In this document: positions 53,454-62,523 of the stretch, piece after piece
How positions within the stretch are numbered: the first letter of the stretch is position 1
How the letters are laid out: each line of letters opens with the position of its first letter
Source: Microbacterium sp. SA39
Lineage (GTDB): Bacteria > Actinomycetota > Actinomycetes > Actinomycetales > Microbacteriaceae
Assembly: GCF_000967865.1 (NCBI RefSeq)
Contig: NZ_JXRU01000029.1
Span: 62,001 to 126,000, forward strand
Reading direction: 5' to 3'
Length of the DNA: 64,000 nt
The notes under the pieces: model-generated
Databases searched by the model: none
Told to the model about the DNA's origin: nothing
The model's input: the letters and a program-made list of their open reading frames with translations, nothing else
Program-made: the position numbers and the translations under genes

Positions 53454-55304
53454 TCAGCCGCAGCCCGGCGTCTCCAGGGTCACCGGGGTCGCACGGACCA
53501 TCGGGGTCGTCCAGACGTCGTAGGGGCCGTAGTCCGCGCCGGTGGTGCCTTCGGCCCCCGTCATGCTGACCGTGATCGTGGCGGCCGTCTGCGGCGGAGT
53601 GACGACGTTGATGCGCACGACGGATCGCCCGAGATGCGTGCCCTCTGCGACGAGCGTGAAGCTCTCCGCCCCTGCGACGTTCCACGAGGCGATCGATGCG
53701 CCTACCGGCGCATAGACGACGACATCTGTCGCGAGGTAGCCGGGCTCGAAGTGCGGCCCCGTGATGAAGTAGGGCAGAGCATCCGCCTGATCCGGCGTGA
53801 TGTTGTTGACGAAAGTGATCGTCTGGTTGAAGGTCGGAGAGCCGGATGCCGTGCACTGGTCGCTGCTCGCCATAACGCTGGCGTCCGCGTAGTAATCGGT
53901 CTTCGCGCCCGTGGTGTCGTTGAAGTAGACACCGGCGATCGTGCGGTCGTCGTTCGTCGTCGGAAGCGTGCCTGCGAGCCTCGTTCCCGACATCATCGCC
54001 TCGATGTCGGGATTCGACGACCAGATCTTCATCCGGCTCTCGTCGCTCGCCTGGCGGAAGGCGTCGAACAGGGCGAGAGGATTGTCGACACCCGTGGTGA
54101 GCTTGGCGAAGATCTGTGCAGCCGCCGACGCGAAGAAGAGGTCCTGAGCCGAAGCATCGACGACTTTGCCATCGATCTCTCCGTACTTGAAATACACCTC
54201 GTTCAGAAGCAGAGACACGGCGTTCTCACTGGTGAGCGTCTCGCCCGTGGCGAGGGGAATCGCCCCTGTCGCGTTCAGGATGTAGCTCAGGGCGACCGGA
54301 TCGGTGGAAATCACGTCGTCAAACGGCGGGAGACCCTCATCGGCCCACCAGGCGCGCATGATCTCGACCGTCGACGGGAAGTTCGGCGTTGCCGTCATGT
54401 TGGGGATCCAGCGCCCGATGATGTCGGAGTAAAGACTCTCCGTTTCCGCATCGAGTGGAGTGATGCTCTCCGGCCGCGCATTGGCGAACTGAACGCTGGT
54501 TGCCTGGGTCGTGAGCTCGATGCGGCCATCGGTCGCCGTGACAAGCGCCAATGCAGCGGGGTTGCCGCCGGATGCCCGGAGTTCTGAGTTCCCCTGGAAC
54601 ATGAGCAAGTATGTCCTCGGCGTCCCCTCCCCTAGAGCCGCCGGGAGGACCTTGAGGATGGGCGACAGCGTACCGAGGGTGTCGTCGACACCGGAGACCG
54701 CCTCGTCCAACGTGCTCAACGCATCTGTGACCTGCGGCAGAAGGAACGTGCGGTCGGCGGCCTCGATCCGTTCACTGACGCCGGCGAATGTACTGGCTCC
54801 TTCGGAGACGACCTCCTCGAGCCCGTGCACGGCTGCAAGATCAATGGCGCCATTCACAGGTCGGAAAGCAGCGAGGTCCAGGTTCGGCAGCGATTCCACC
54901 GCAAAGTCGGCGACCTCGTCGATGCTCTCCGCGGCGGCTCGGACCGCAGTGAGGTTCTGCCCGACGACGGGGATCCATTCTGCGATCCGCCAATCCATTC
55001 CTTTGGTCTGAGCGACGGCGCGCACAGAAAGCTGCTTGAGCGCAGCAGCATCCGCCGCGGCTCCCTCGGTCTCGCCTGCTACGACCTTCGCAGGCATACC
55101 GCTCGCGATGGGAACGGCCGGCGTCAGCGAGTCACGCACGGTGAGCGCTTTCGACGCGGCCACGGCGGCGAGCGCGACGACGGCAACGAAGAACAGCACC
55201 AGCACCCCCACGACGATCCACGCCACCCTGCGGCGGGTTCGCTTCGACTCGGATCGGCCTACGTCCGCGCGCAAACGGGCGCGGCTCTGGTGCGGAGTGG
55301 ACAT
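53454..55304 (-). CDS. DUF4012 family membrane-anchored protein
   Basis: The 616-residue protein has one N-terminal membrane helix after a basic stretch (RRRVAWIVVGVLVLFFVAVV) and a long external region with the DUF4012 core (RTYLLMFQGNSELRASGGNP near residue 230, DVISTDPVALSYILNATG). DUF4012 proteins are frequent in actinobacterial and Gram-positive exopolysaccharide loci; function is unknown. I chose the ATG at 55304; an ATG three codons upstream is equally possible. Confidence 0.88.
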   Translation of the reverse strand: MSTPHQSRARLRADVGRSESKRTRRRVAWIVVGVLVLFFVAVVALAAVAASKALTVRDSLTPAVPIASGMPAKVVAGETEGAAADAAALKQLSVRAVAQTKGMDWRIAEWIPVVGQNLTAVRAAAESIDEVADFAVESLPNLDLAAFRPVNGAIDLAAVHGLEEVVSEGASTFAGVSERIEAADRTFLLPQVTDALSTLDEAVSGVDDTLGTLSPILKVLPAALGEGTPRTYLLMFQGNSELRASGGNPAALALVTATDGRIELTTQATSVQFANARPESITPLDAETESLYSDIIGRWIPNMTATPNFPSTVEIMRAWWADEGLPPFDDVISTDPVALSYILNATGAIPLATGETLTSENAVSLLLNEVYFKYGEIDGKVVDASAQDLFFASAAAQIFAKLTTGVDNPLALFDAFRQASDESRMKIWSSNPDIEAMMSGTRLAGTLPTTNDDRTIAGVYFNDTTGAKTDYYADASVMASSDQCTASGSPTFNQTITFVNNITPDQADALPYFITGPHFEPGYLATDVVVYAPVGASIASWNVAGAESFTLVAEGTHLGRSVVRINVVTPPQTAATITVSMTGAEGTTGADYGPYDVWTTPMVRATPVTLETPGCG

Positions 55305-55361
55305 CCATCCCATTCAACCGCAGTTCCCTGAATGCCGCGTGCCCGCGGGCGGTCTGCCAGA

Positions 55362-56504
55362 ATGACGCTTGTGTCTTCTTGGGTTGCGATCTGCTTCGGT
55401 GCGCTTGACGTCCGATCACACGAGCTCGCAGCCGGCACCTTCGAGATCATCGTGACGCCGACGACCCCCGGCGAGCCGCTCATGCTCCACGGCGAAGGCG
55501 CCCGTCTCTGGCAGAGCATCATCGCCGCGCCCATGGCGGATGAGAATCTCTCGGGCGACGAGCGCGGCATCATCGCGGACATGGAACTGATGGGCATCGC
55601 TTCGAGTGAAGTGGATCATCATTCTCGCGTCGATCACCTTGCAGCACCCTGGCTCACAGCACCGCTGCACGAGCTGGTTTACGCGCTGCTGGCGCGCGTC
55701 GCAGAGGAGATCGGCACACGAATTCTGTTCATCAAGGGGCCGACACTCCACGCGCAGGGTCTTCGAGACCGCGTGCACTCCGGAGACGTCGACTGCTGGG
55801 TTGAACCCGGCGCGGAGACGCGCTTCGCGCGCGCAATGCAGCAGTGGGGCTGGGCGCCGGCGTTCTCCGCTTTCACCGGCACGCGTGTACTTCATTCACT
55901 GACGCTGCGCGCGAGTGAATGGGGGTGCGCGGTCGACGTACATTCTTGGTTCCCTGGAATCACCCTGTCACCTGCCGAGGCATTCGAGTCCGCTTATACG
56001 GCCACGGAACTGAGAGAGTTCGCGGGATTGAAGGTGCGCACCCCCACGCGCGATGTGCACAGCGTAATCAGCGCGCTGAACGAGGTCAGGCCGTTGCGCG
56101 GCGAACTGCCGTCACGCTCAAAGGTCGAGGCTGCAGCGAAGATCCTCAAGAACGGCGGCGAATCGTCGATCGAGGTGGCCGAGCGCTTTGGTGCTGAGTA
56201 TGCCCTGGCGGACGCTCTTGCCCTGGCGTTCCCTGATCGAGCCTTCGACTTCTCGAACGCGCGTGTGCCGCTCGACTGGCGTTGGAGACTCCAACGCCAC
56301 CCTCTTCGTGTCTACTGGGCCGCCCTCAGCATCGTTCCGCTCAGACGGCGGCCCCGCACTATCTTTCGGATTCTGTGGCCCACGGCCGAGAGCCTCCGGT
56401 CGGGCCCCGTGTCCGAGCGCGGACGCACCATCGGTTTGCGAGCGCTCCGGCTTCATCGTTTGAGGGTCGGTCTCAAGCAGATTCGATCGAAAGTCATCCG
56501 CTGA
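55362..56504 (+). CDS. PqqD-like domain fused to NTP_transf_5-type nucleotidyltransferase
   Basis: The product (about 380 residues) has an N-terminal PqqD-like domain of about 90 residues (DVRSHELAAGTFEIIVTP, LHGEGARLWQSII) and a C-terminal nucleotidyltransferase domain of the NTP_transf_5 type (ILFIKGPTLHAQGLRD then SGDVDCWVEP, the D-x-D metal pair; SLTLRASEWGCAVDVHSWF). Related enzymes tailor lasso peptides, for example by attaching sugars. Start is uncertain: ATG at 55362 or GTG at 55371. It lies about 7 kb from the kinase/PqqD fusion and may act on the same kind of substrate. Confidence 0.8.
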   Translation: MTLVSSWVAICFGALDVRSHELAAGTFEIIVTPTTPGEPLMLHGEGARLWQSIIAAPMADENLSGDERGIIADMELMGIASSEVDHHSRVDHLAAPWLTAPLHELVYALLARVAEEIGTRILFIKGPTLHAQGLRDRVHSGDVDCWVEPGAETRFARAMQQWGWAPAFSAFTGTRVLHSLTLRASEWGCAVDVHSWFPGITLSPAEAFESAYTATELREFAGLKVRTPTRDVHSVISALNEVRPLRGELPSRSKVEAAAKILKNGGESSIEVAERFGAEYALADALALAFPDRAFDFSNARVPLDWRWRLQRHPLRVYWAALSIVPLRRRPRTIFRILWPTAESLRSGPVSERGRTIGLRALRLHRLRVGLKQIRSKVIR

Positions 56505-56526
56505 ACGCGCTCGCCCGTTACGCCTC

Positions 56527-57840
56527 CTAGGGACGTCCCATACCTCGATACGTCCAGCCGCTGGCACGCCAGCGCACCGGGTCGAGAGCGTTCCGGCCAT
56601 CAATGATGTGCGGCCGCGCGACGAGCGAGGACGCATCACGCGGATCGATATCACGGTACTCCTGCCACTCCGTGACGAGAACCACGAGTTCTGCGTCGCG
56701 CAACGCGTCCCGCAACGACGGTACATACGACAGCTGCGGGTGACGGCGGCGGGCATTCTCGATGCCCTCGGGGTCGGTCGCGACGACGTCGGCACCCAGT
56801 CCCTTCAGTTGTACGGCCACGTCGAGCGCTGGGGAGTCACGGACGTCATCGGAGTTCGGCTTGAAGGAGACGCCGAGGATCACGATTCGTCGCTCATTGA
56901 CCGAACCACCAAGGGCCTCGACGGCGAGGTCTACTACACGTTGGCGCTGGCGGAGATTGATAGCGTCAACCTCGTTCAGGAATGCGAGGGAACTCCCCTT
57001 GCCCAGCTCCTCCGCACGCGCCGCAAACGCCCGGATGTCCTTCGGTAGGCAACCTCCCCCGAATCCGACACCAGCGTTGAGGAATCGACGCCCGATTCGA
57101 GCATCCTGACCGATTGCATCGGCAAGCGCCGTGATATCGGCGCCCGCCACATCGGCGATCTCGCTGATGGCGTTGATGAAGCTGATCTTGGTCGCGAGGA
57201 AGGCGTTTGCGGACACCTTCACCAGCTCGGACGTGGCATAGTCGGTCACGATACGAGGCGTTCCCGTAGAAATCGCGGCGTGGTAAACGGCATCCAGGCG
57301 CTCAGCATCCTCGCGGCCCTGATCTCCGGCTACGACGCCGTAGACGAGACGGTCGGGCTCCAGGGTGTCCTTGATCGCGAAGCCCTCCCGGAGGAACTCG
57401 GGGTTCCACGCGAGCGAGACCGTCTCGCCATGCGCCGGCAACTGCGCCGCAAGCCGCTGCGCTGTACCAACCGGCACGGTGCTCTTACCGACGATCAACG
57501 AGCCGGACTTCGCGACGCCGAGTATCGTCGCGAACGCGGCGTCCACATACGTCAGGTCTGCGGCGTGCGCACCCGGCTTCTGCGGGGTGCCCACCGCCAG
57601 GAAATGCACATCGGCATCGGCGGCAGACGTCGGCGAGGTTGTGAACTGCAGACGACCGGAAGCGAGGCCGCGCTCGAGGAGCTGATCGAGTTCCGGTTCG
57701 AAGAAGGGTGCCTTGCCGTCGGCGAGGAGCGCGATCCTGTCTGCATCTACGTCTACGCCGACCACGTCATGACCGAGCTCTGCCATCGCCACCGCGTGCA
57801 CAGCTCCGAGGTACCCACACCCGATAACCGAGATCTTCAT
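56527..57840 (-). CDS. UDP-glucose 6-dehydrogenase
   Basis: The 437-residue enzyme oxidises UDP-glucose to UDP-glucuronate for acidic polysaccharide. It starts MKISVIGCGYLGAVHAVAMA (Rossmann fold), has NPEFLREGFAIKD and the catalytic Cys in GFGGGCLPKDIRAF near residue 258. A GAGGA site precedes the ATG at 57840. Its base composition is slightly lower in GC than the housekeeping region. Confidence 0.95.
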   Translation of the reverse strand: MKISVIGCGYLGAVHAVAMAELGHDVVGVDVDADRIALLADGKAPFFEPELDQLLERGLASGRLQFTTSPTSAADADVHFLAVGTPQKPGAHAADLTYVDAAFATILGVAKSGSLIVGKSTVPVGTAQRLAAQLPAHGETVSLAWNPEFLREGFAIKDTLEPDRLVYGVVAGDQGREDAERLDAVYHAAISTGTPRIVTDYATSELVKVSANAFLATKISFINAISEIADVAGADITALADAIGQDARIGRRFLNAGVGFGGGCLPKDIRAFAARAEELGKGSSLAFLNEVDAINLRQRQRVVDLAVEALGGSVNERRIVILGVSFKPNSDDVRDSPALDVAVQLKGLGADVVATDPEGIENARRRHPQLSYVPSLRDALRDAELVVLVTEWQEYRDIDPRDASSLVARPHIIDGRNALDPVRWRASGWTYRGMGRP

Positions 57841-58577
57841 GAATGTATCCTCTTCCTCTGGAGCTCTGAAGCGGACGAGTCTGCGCAGCTGCTGCTCACG
57901 GATGCCCTCGGCCCTTCCAATGTGCGTACTCGAGCCCGTCCGGTCTGGCTAGAACTGTGCCGCGTGAGGCTGGAGAGCGTACGGCGGCCGTCGCGAGCAG
58001 GATCACCCCGACGAATCGCGAGGATGCACCCGGAGCCCTCGGAATTCAGCTGAGTCACGTTGCCCCTCCTGCATCCGTACGCCGTCTGAAAGACTATCGG
58101 TCGGCGGGTCCGGCGGGTGTCATGTGCTTCTGTCTACGCGGGATGTGCAGTCACGCCCCGCTGCGTCGCCCGCAGGCGGATTGAGTACAGATCCGGAGAG
58201 TCAGCGGCTAACCTCGACGCGTTGAGTTCTCCCGATCGTCCGGTTCCCGAACCGTTACACCCGCGATCCGGCGCCCGTGGCAGCCGAGCTGCTCTCGACG
58301 GCTGGCGACAGACTCGACATTCTCACCGAGGCGGTTGGGCACGTGGGGCGGCTACGTCGAGGACTGCGACACCGGCATTCTATGAGCTGCGCTCCGCGAT
58401 CTGCCGGACCTCGAGACGTGGATCGCCCTCGGACAGGATTCGTGTCGTCCCCTTGGGCAGAGCACCCCCGGCGTGCTGATGCACCAGCATGGTCTCGTCT
58501 GCAGAAGATGCAGTCGGACCACCGCGCCATTGAGGCGGTCACGGTCTCACCGTCGGCTGTCCGCTATCGTGGCGGCA
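57841..58577. other. Gap without a confident gene; possible gene relic
   Basis: No full open frame with good coding character spans these 737 bases. Fragments on the plus strand near 58277-58500 look faintly coding in two frames (AAELLSTAGDRLDILTEAVG; then DLPDLETWIALGQDS), which may be a decayed gene. The promoter of the beta-helix gene lies at the right end. Confidence 0.5.
58565..58570 (+). promoter_or_regulatory. -10 box (TATCGT), leaderless start of beta-helix gene
   Basis: TATCGT, seven bases (GGCGGCA), then ATG at 58578. Confidence 0.5.
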
Positions 58578-60182
58578 ATGAGTGAGCAGAGCGTATCGCG
58601 TCGCGGCCTGATCGGGGCCGCGTTGTCCCTTCCGGTTATGGCCGGTGGTAGCCCAGCAAGTGCCGCCGACGCGAAGCTACGAGACGCGAAGTTTGCGGAG
58701 CTCATCGAATCACCCACCTCTCTGACTCGCGCCGCAGTCGAGGGAGCGATTGGACACGTATCTGCCACAGGCCGGACGCGGAGCGACGTGATCGACACGC
58801 TCGACCGAGCCGAGGCGTTGGGCGAGGGGACGATCGCTTTCTTTCCTGGTGGAGACCCCTATGAGGTTGGATCAGGCATCAGCCTCGCGGGCTACTCGGT
58901 TCAAGTTCGAGGGAGCGGTGCGACAGGGAGCACCACAGATCCACGAGGCACGACCTTCTTAGCGTCGTCGCAGGACGGCCCGGTCCTCGACTTCTCTGGA
59001 TGGCTGCGGCCGCAGAGCTTTCAAGGAAAGACGACCCACGGCGGGTTCAACGTCGTCGGGTCGGGCGTTTCCGACGCACGTAAGCGCAACAGCGGCATCC
59101 GGTTCAGCAAACTCAGTTCCACGCTCTTCGCCGACATAGCCGTCAGACAGACTGGGGGCCCCGGGGTCGAAGGTGTCGCCCAGCCCGGCGACGCCGTCTA
59201 CCTCTGCGACTTTGAGCGGATCATCGTCTCGACGCCCGTCGACGCTCAGGTGAACGACGTCCCCTACTGGATCTTCAACGAGATGAACGGCGTCCGCTTG
59301 AGGGGCTGCGGAATCCGTTCGACGGCCAGAACCAACGACTGCGGCATTTCCGGAGCGGTCGTCTTCAGGTCCAATCGGACCTATTCCGCACAGTCAAGCC
59401 TGATCGACGGCTTCTGGGTCGAATACATCCACGTGCCGACCGATGGCACAATCTTCGCGGTTCAGGCGAACAAGTACGTCTTCACCGACATTCAGTACTT
59501 CGATGCCCACAAACTTCCTCGAGCGACCGGAACCAGCCACATGCGGTTCACGGAGCCTTCGTTCAACCTCGGCGGCAACCTGGTGCGCGGCGTCATCCCA
59601 GGCAACGGCACGAGCGCGACCGACATCGACACCGGCATCGAGATGAATCAGTCCGGAAATGCGGTCACGGGGGTGAAGGGATACAACGGGCAAAACGTGC
59701 TGCTCATGCCCGGCATCGGCGGCACCACGGTCGAACTCCTCGGCGCAGAAGCGAATGCGTCACGGCCTGGCTGGGTAGACAAGTCCGGGTCCACAAGTAA
59801 CACCCTCGTTGACCATCATCTGGGCGAGCGACTATACGGTCGCCGGAAAGGGAAGTACTCGCCGTCGAACAAGATCAACGGTGTACACCTAGGGCAAAAG
59901 GCCGTCACCTACGAGACTGCGATCGACTTCACAGTCTCGTACGAGAGCGCAAACTTCCACGTCGTCACCATTGATTCCAGTTGCTCGTGGACCAACGTCT
60001 TGGACGGAGTCATAGGAGCCGAGATCACCGTCATCCTCAAGCAGGGATCCGCGGGCGGTGCGACTCTCACCTTTCCGTCCGCTGTGCGCTGGAAGGCGAA
60101 GCCTCCCATTCTTCGCTCCTCGAGCGGCGCGAGAGTGGGCGTCAAACTGGCGTTCGACGGCGAGGTGTGGGTCGAGCTCTGA
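58578..60182 (+). CDS. Secreted Tat-type beta-helix protein with tail-fibre-like end
   Basis: The 534-residue protein has a twin-arginine leader (VSRRGLIGAALSLPVMAGG, residues 6-24), a helical segment, then a right-handed parallel beta-helix region (FFPGGDPYEVGSGISLAGYS, GGFNVVGSGVSD and other short Gly/Asn-rich turns, residues 85-440) like pectate-lyase-superfamily and phage tailspike proteins. The last 90 residues (ITVILKQGSAGGATLTFPSA) resemble domains at the ends of actinophage tail proteins. It may be a polysaccharide lyase or hydrolase acting on the glycan made by this locus. No catalytic residues could be assigned. GC is lower than average, hinting at transfer. Confidence 0.75.
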   Translation: MSEQSVSRRGLIGAALSLPVMAGGSPASAADAKLRDAKFAELIESPTSLTRAAVEGAIGHVSATGRTRSDVIDTLDRAEALGEGTIAFFPGGDPYEVGSGISLAGYSVQVRGSGATGSTTDPRGTTFLASSQDGPVLDFSGWLRPQSFQGKTTHGGFNVVGSGVSDARKRNSGIRFSKLSSTLFADIAVRQTGGPGVEGVAQPGDAVYLCDFERIIVSTPVDAQVNDVPYWIFNEMNGVRLRGCGIRSTARTNDCGISGAVVFRSNRTYSAQSSLIDGFWVEYIHVPTDGTIFAVQANKYVFTDIQYFDAHKLPRATGTSHMRFTEPSFNLGGNLVRGVIPGNGTSATDIDTGIEMNQSGNAVTGVKGYNGQNVLLMPGIGGTTVELLGAEANASRPGWVDKSGSTSNTLVDHHLGERLYGRRKGKYSPSNKINGVHLGQKAVTYETAIDFTVSYESANFHVVTIDSSCSWTNVLDGVIGAEITVILKQGSAGGATLTFPSAVRWKAKPPILRSSSGARVGVKLAFDGEVWVEL

Positions 60183-60255
60183 GGTGATGGGCTCTGACGG
60201 GGAGCTTGCCGAATAGCGATTGCATCTATGCCACAGTGTAGCTACAGTTGCACTC

Positions 60256-60399
60256 ATGCCCGAAACCCCCATTCGCCGAGTTCGCGTCGCCGACGAGATC
60301 TGGGAACCCGCGGACGAAGCGGCAAAGGGGAACGGCGAGAACCTCTCCGTCGTCATCCGCCGCGCCCTGATCGAGTACACGAAGGACAACGAGTCATGA
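60256..60399 (+). CDS. Small ribbon-helix-helix-like protein (47 aa)
   Basis: The peptide MPETPIRRVRVADEIWEPAD continues with AAKGNGENLSVVIRRALIEY and KDNES, matching the short ribbon-helix-helix repressors common in actinophages and plasmids (strand RRVRV, then two helices split by GENLS). The ATG at 60256 has no strong ribosome binding site. Upstream GTAGCTAC at about 60238-60245 is a candidate operator. Its stop overlaps the next start (ATGA). Confidence 0.75.
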   Translation: MPETPIRRVRVADEIWEPADEAAKGNGENLSVVIRRALIEYTKDNES

Positions 60400-60623
60400 A
60401 CACGAGCCGCGACCACGACATCGCGTTCTACACGGCCCTCAGCGCCGCGTTCCTCGGCGTCGGACTTCTGCTCTTCGCGCCAACCACACGTACCGTCGAA
60501 GCCCCATTCGAAAATGTCCTGAGCGCGGACGTCGGCACATACCTGCTCCTCGGCACCGCCGTCGTGGCGACCGTCCTCGCGCTGCTCGCGCGCCGGGGAC
60601 GGCATGTACACCGCGACAACTAA
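60396..60623 (+). CDS. Small two-helix membrane protein (75 aa)
   Basis: The protein has two membrane segments (YTALSAAFLGVGLLLFAP and TYLLLGTAVVATVLALLA) joined by an external loop (TTRTVEAPFENVLSADV) and a basic tail (RRGRHVHRDN). The ATG at 60396 overlaps the ribbon-helix-helix stop (ATGA), so they are translated together. Function is unknown. Its stop codon TAA forms part of the -10 box of the polymerase gene. Confidence 0.75.
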   Translation: MNTSRDHDIAFYTALSAAFLGVGLLLFAPTTRTVEAPFENVLSADVGTYLLLGTAVVATVLALLARRGRHVHRDN

Positions 60624-60626
60624 GCT
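60621..60626 (+). promoter_or_regulatory. -10 box (TAAGCT), leaderless start of polymerase gene
   Basis: TAAGCT, six bases (CGACGC), then GTG at 60633. Confidence 0.6.
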
Positions 60627-60632
60627 CGACGC

Positions 60633-61844
60633 GTGAAGTTCACAGCGGTAGCCCCGCTCACCGCGTTCGGCCGAGTCTCTCGATCCATTCTGATCGTGGC
60701 GCTCCTGCTCGGCAGCCTCTTCCCCCTCGTCGAAGGATTCCCCGTCGCGGTCGTAGCGGCCGCGGCTGCCGGGATCGTCATCGTCTACGAGATCTTCCGA
60801 TGGCTTCCCCAGTTCCACCCCGTCATCGTCGTTCCAGTGTTCTTCGGGCTCGTCGCCCTCCACTCGCAGTACATCGCCCCCGCCACGGAGTACGGCGACG
60901 ACAAGCTGCAGAAGTGGGTCACGATCACCCTGATCAGCGCCATGGCAGCATCACTGCTGCGCGACCGTCGAGCCTTCCAGACGTTCGGAGCCGTGTGGCT
61001 CGTCGCAACATCTCTGCTCGCCGTCGCGACCATCGCCGGGTTCGACGGCGGCCGCGCCGACGCATTCGGCGCCAACCCGATCTGGCTCGCCCGAGCACTC
61101 GCCACCGGTATCCTCATCGCGATCTGGCTCTGGTGGAAGAAGTACGCATCGGCATGGGCGATGCTACTGGTCGTCGCGCTTCTCGGTGCAGGGCTCGCGG
61201 CATCAGGCTCTCGTGGACCTGCCATCGGCGCCGTCGCCGGCGTCGTCGTCCTCGCGCTTTTCGCAGGCCGCGGCCGCCTCTGGAGGGTCGCCCTCATCCT
61301 CGCCGGTGGAGTCGCCGCGGTGTGGGCGGTGCAGGTCCTTCCGTTCTTCGCCGGCAGCAGGTTCGACACGCTCCTCACCGGAGGGGGGAACGCGGACGAC
61401 ACCGTTCGAACCACCTACTGGTCACTGACGCGCGAGCTCATCAGCACGACCCCGGACGGCGTAGGCTTCGGAAACTGGAACGCCGCAGTCGGATACCCAC
61501 GCCATCTCTGGCCACACAACCTCTTCCTCGAGGTCGGCGCCGAGATGGGAATCTGGCTCGGTCTGCTCACTGTGGCGATCGTTGTTGTGGTCGCCCTCCG
61601 TCTCCTGAGGCGCTCCACGAAGGACCCGATCGCGTTGCTCGTCCTCGCACTCCTGACAGCCGAGATCGTCAGCGTGAACCTATCCGGTGACCTTAACGCC
61701 CGCACCTTCTGGTTCATGCTCACGCTCGGCTTCCTCGTCACCACGCGTTTCGTTCTCGACGCCCCGATGAAAGCGAAGAGACACCTGCGGAAGAAACAGG
61801 AACGCCAGGCGGCCGAGAATCCGCCGGAGCTCGTCGCCTCCTGA
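60633..61844 (+). CDS. O-antigen ligase/polymerase-type membrane protein
   Basis: The 403-residue protein has ten or more membrane helices and the Wzy_C/O-antigen-ligase-type loop (RTTYWSLTRELISTTPDGVG, then GYPRHLWPHNLFLEVGAEMG with the conserved His). It likely polymerises or ligates the repeat unit on the outer face of the membrane. A basic Lys/Arg tail follows the last helix. A degenerate partial copy lies just downstream. Confidence 0.88.
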   Translation: MKFTAVAPLTAFGRVSRSILIVALLLGSLFPLVEGFPVAVVAAAAAGIVIVYEIFRWLPQFHPVIVVPVFFGLVALHSQYIAPATEYGDDKLQKWVTITLISAMAASLLRDRRAFQTFGAVWLVATSLLAVATIAGFDGGRADAFGANPIWLARALATGILIAIWLWWKKYASAWAMLLVVALLGAGLAASGSRGPAIGAVAGVVVLALFAGRGRLWRVALILAGGVAAVWAVQVLPFFAGSRFDTLLTGGGNADDTVRTTYWSLTRELISTTPDGVGFGNWNAAVGYPRHLWPHNLFLEVGAEMGIWLGLLTVAIVVVVALRLLRRSTKDPIALLVLALLTAEIVSVNLSGDLNARTFWFMLTLGFLVTTRFVLDAPMKAKRHLRKKQERQAAENPPELVAS

Positions 61845-61851
61845 ACGACAG

Positions 61852-61893
61852 ACAGCCCCCGGCTGGCATCCGAGGATACCAACCGGGGGCTGT
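61852..61893 (+). terminator. Hairpin terminator after the polymerase gene
   Basis: ACAGCCCCCGGCTGG pairs with CCAACCGGGGGCTGT apart from one extra base (an A) on the 3' arm, and is followed by TGTTGG. Confidence 0.8.
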
Positions 61894-62117
61894 TGTTGGC
61901 AGTCGTCACTCCGTCGGTGTGCGCCCCTGGTACACGAGAGCACGGCGTGCGACGCGCGAGCGCCCGCCGTCTCCTCGAAAATTCGATCGTGAGTTCTACC
62001 GCTATCCGCTGATCCATCCCATCGATGACCAGCACCTCATGAAGGTCCGCGTTCGCCGCAAGCACCTGGTCCAGTTAGCCGAACAGCCCCTGCAGCTCGT
62101 TGAGAGAGGGTCGACGG

Positions 62118-62496
62118 GCGTTGTTGTTCTCGCTGCAGGTGCTCCCATTCTTCGCGGGCAGTCGGTTCGAGACGCTCTTCTCGGGTGGAACCGCTGATGA
62201 TGCTGTAGTGACGTTACTATCGGTGTCTCTCCCGGGAGCTGATCGCGAACAACCCTGGGGGCGCCGGATTCGGGAATGGAATGCTGCCGCCGGCTATCCG
62301 CGGCACCTCTGGCCGCCGAGCTGGTGAGCGTGAACCTGTCCGGAGACTTGAACGCGCGCACGTTCTGGTTCCTGGTCACCGCGGGCTTCCTCGTGACTAC
62401 GACGTTCGTCATCGACAGCCGATGAAGATCAAGCGCTCTCTACGGAAGAAGCAGCAGCGGTCGGCTGAAAGCGACCTCGAACCTGCTCTCACCTGA
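62118..62496 (+). pseudogene. Relic of a second polymerase gene
   Basis: Three translated blocks match the C-terminal part of the intact polymerase upstream: LPFFAGSRFETLFSGG (parent LPFFAGSRFDTLLTGG), WNAAAGYPRHLW (parent WNAAVGYPRHLW) and LVSVNLSGDLNARTFWF (parent IVSVNLSGDLNARTFWF), then KIKRSLRKKQQR. Between the second and third blocks about 50 residues are missing, and the blocks lie in different frames with stops. No N-terminal part was found. This is a decayed, truncated copy. Confidence 0.85.
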
Positions 62497-62523
62497 GCGA
62501 GTGGTGCGGCTCGGACAGCGAAT

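Noticed and set aside
46858..56504. Complete lasso-peptide biosynthetic cluster
   Set aside because: No asparagine-synthetase-like cyclase, no transglutaminase-like protease and no convincing precursor were found, so only tailoring-like enzymes are claimed.
58578..60623. Prophage
   Set aside because: A tail-like secreted protein and a small repressor-like protein are present, but no integrase, terminase, capsid or portal gene, and the secreted protein has a host Tat leader.
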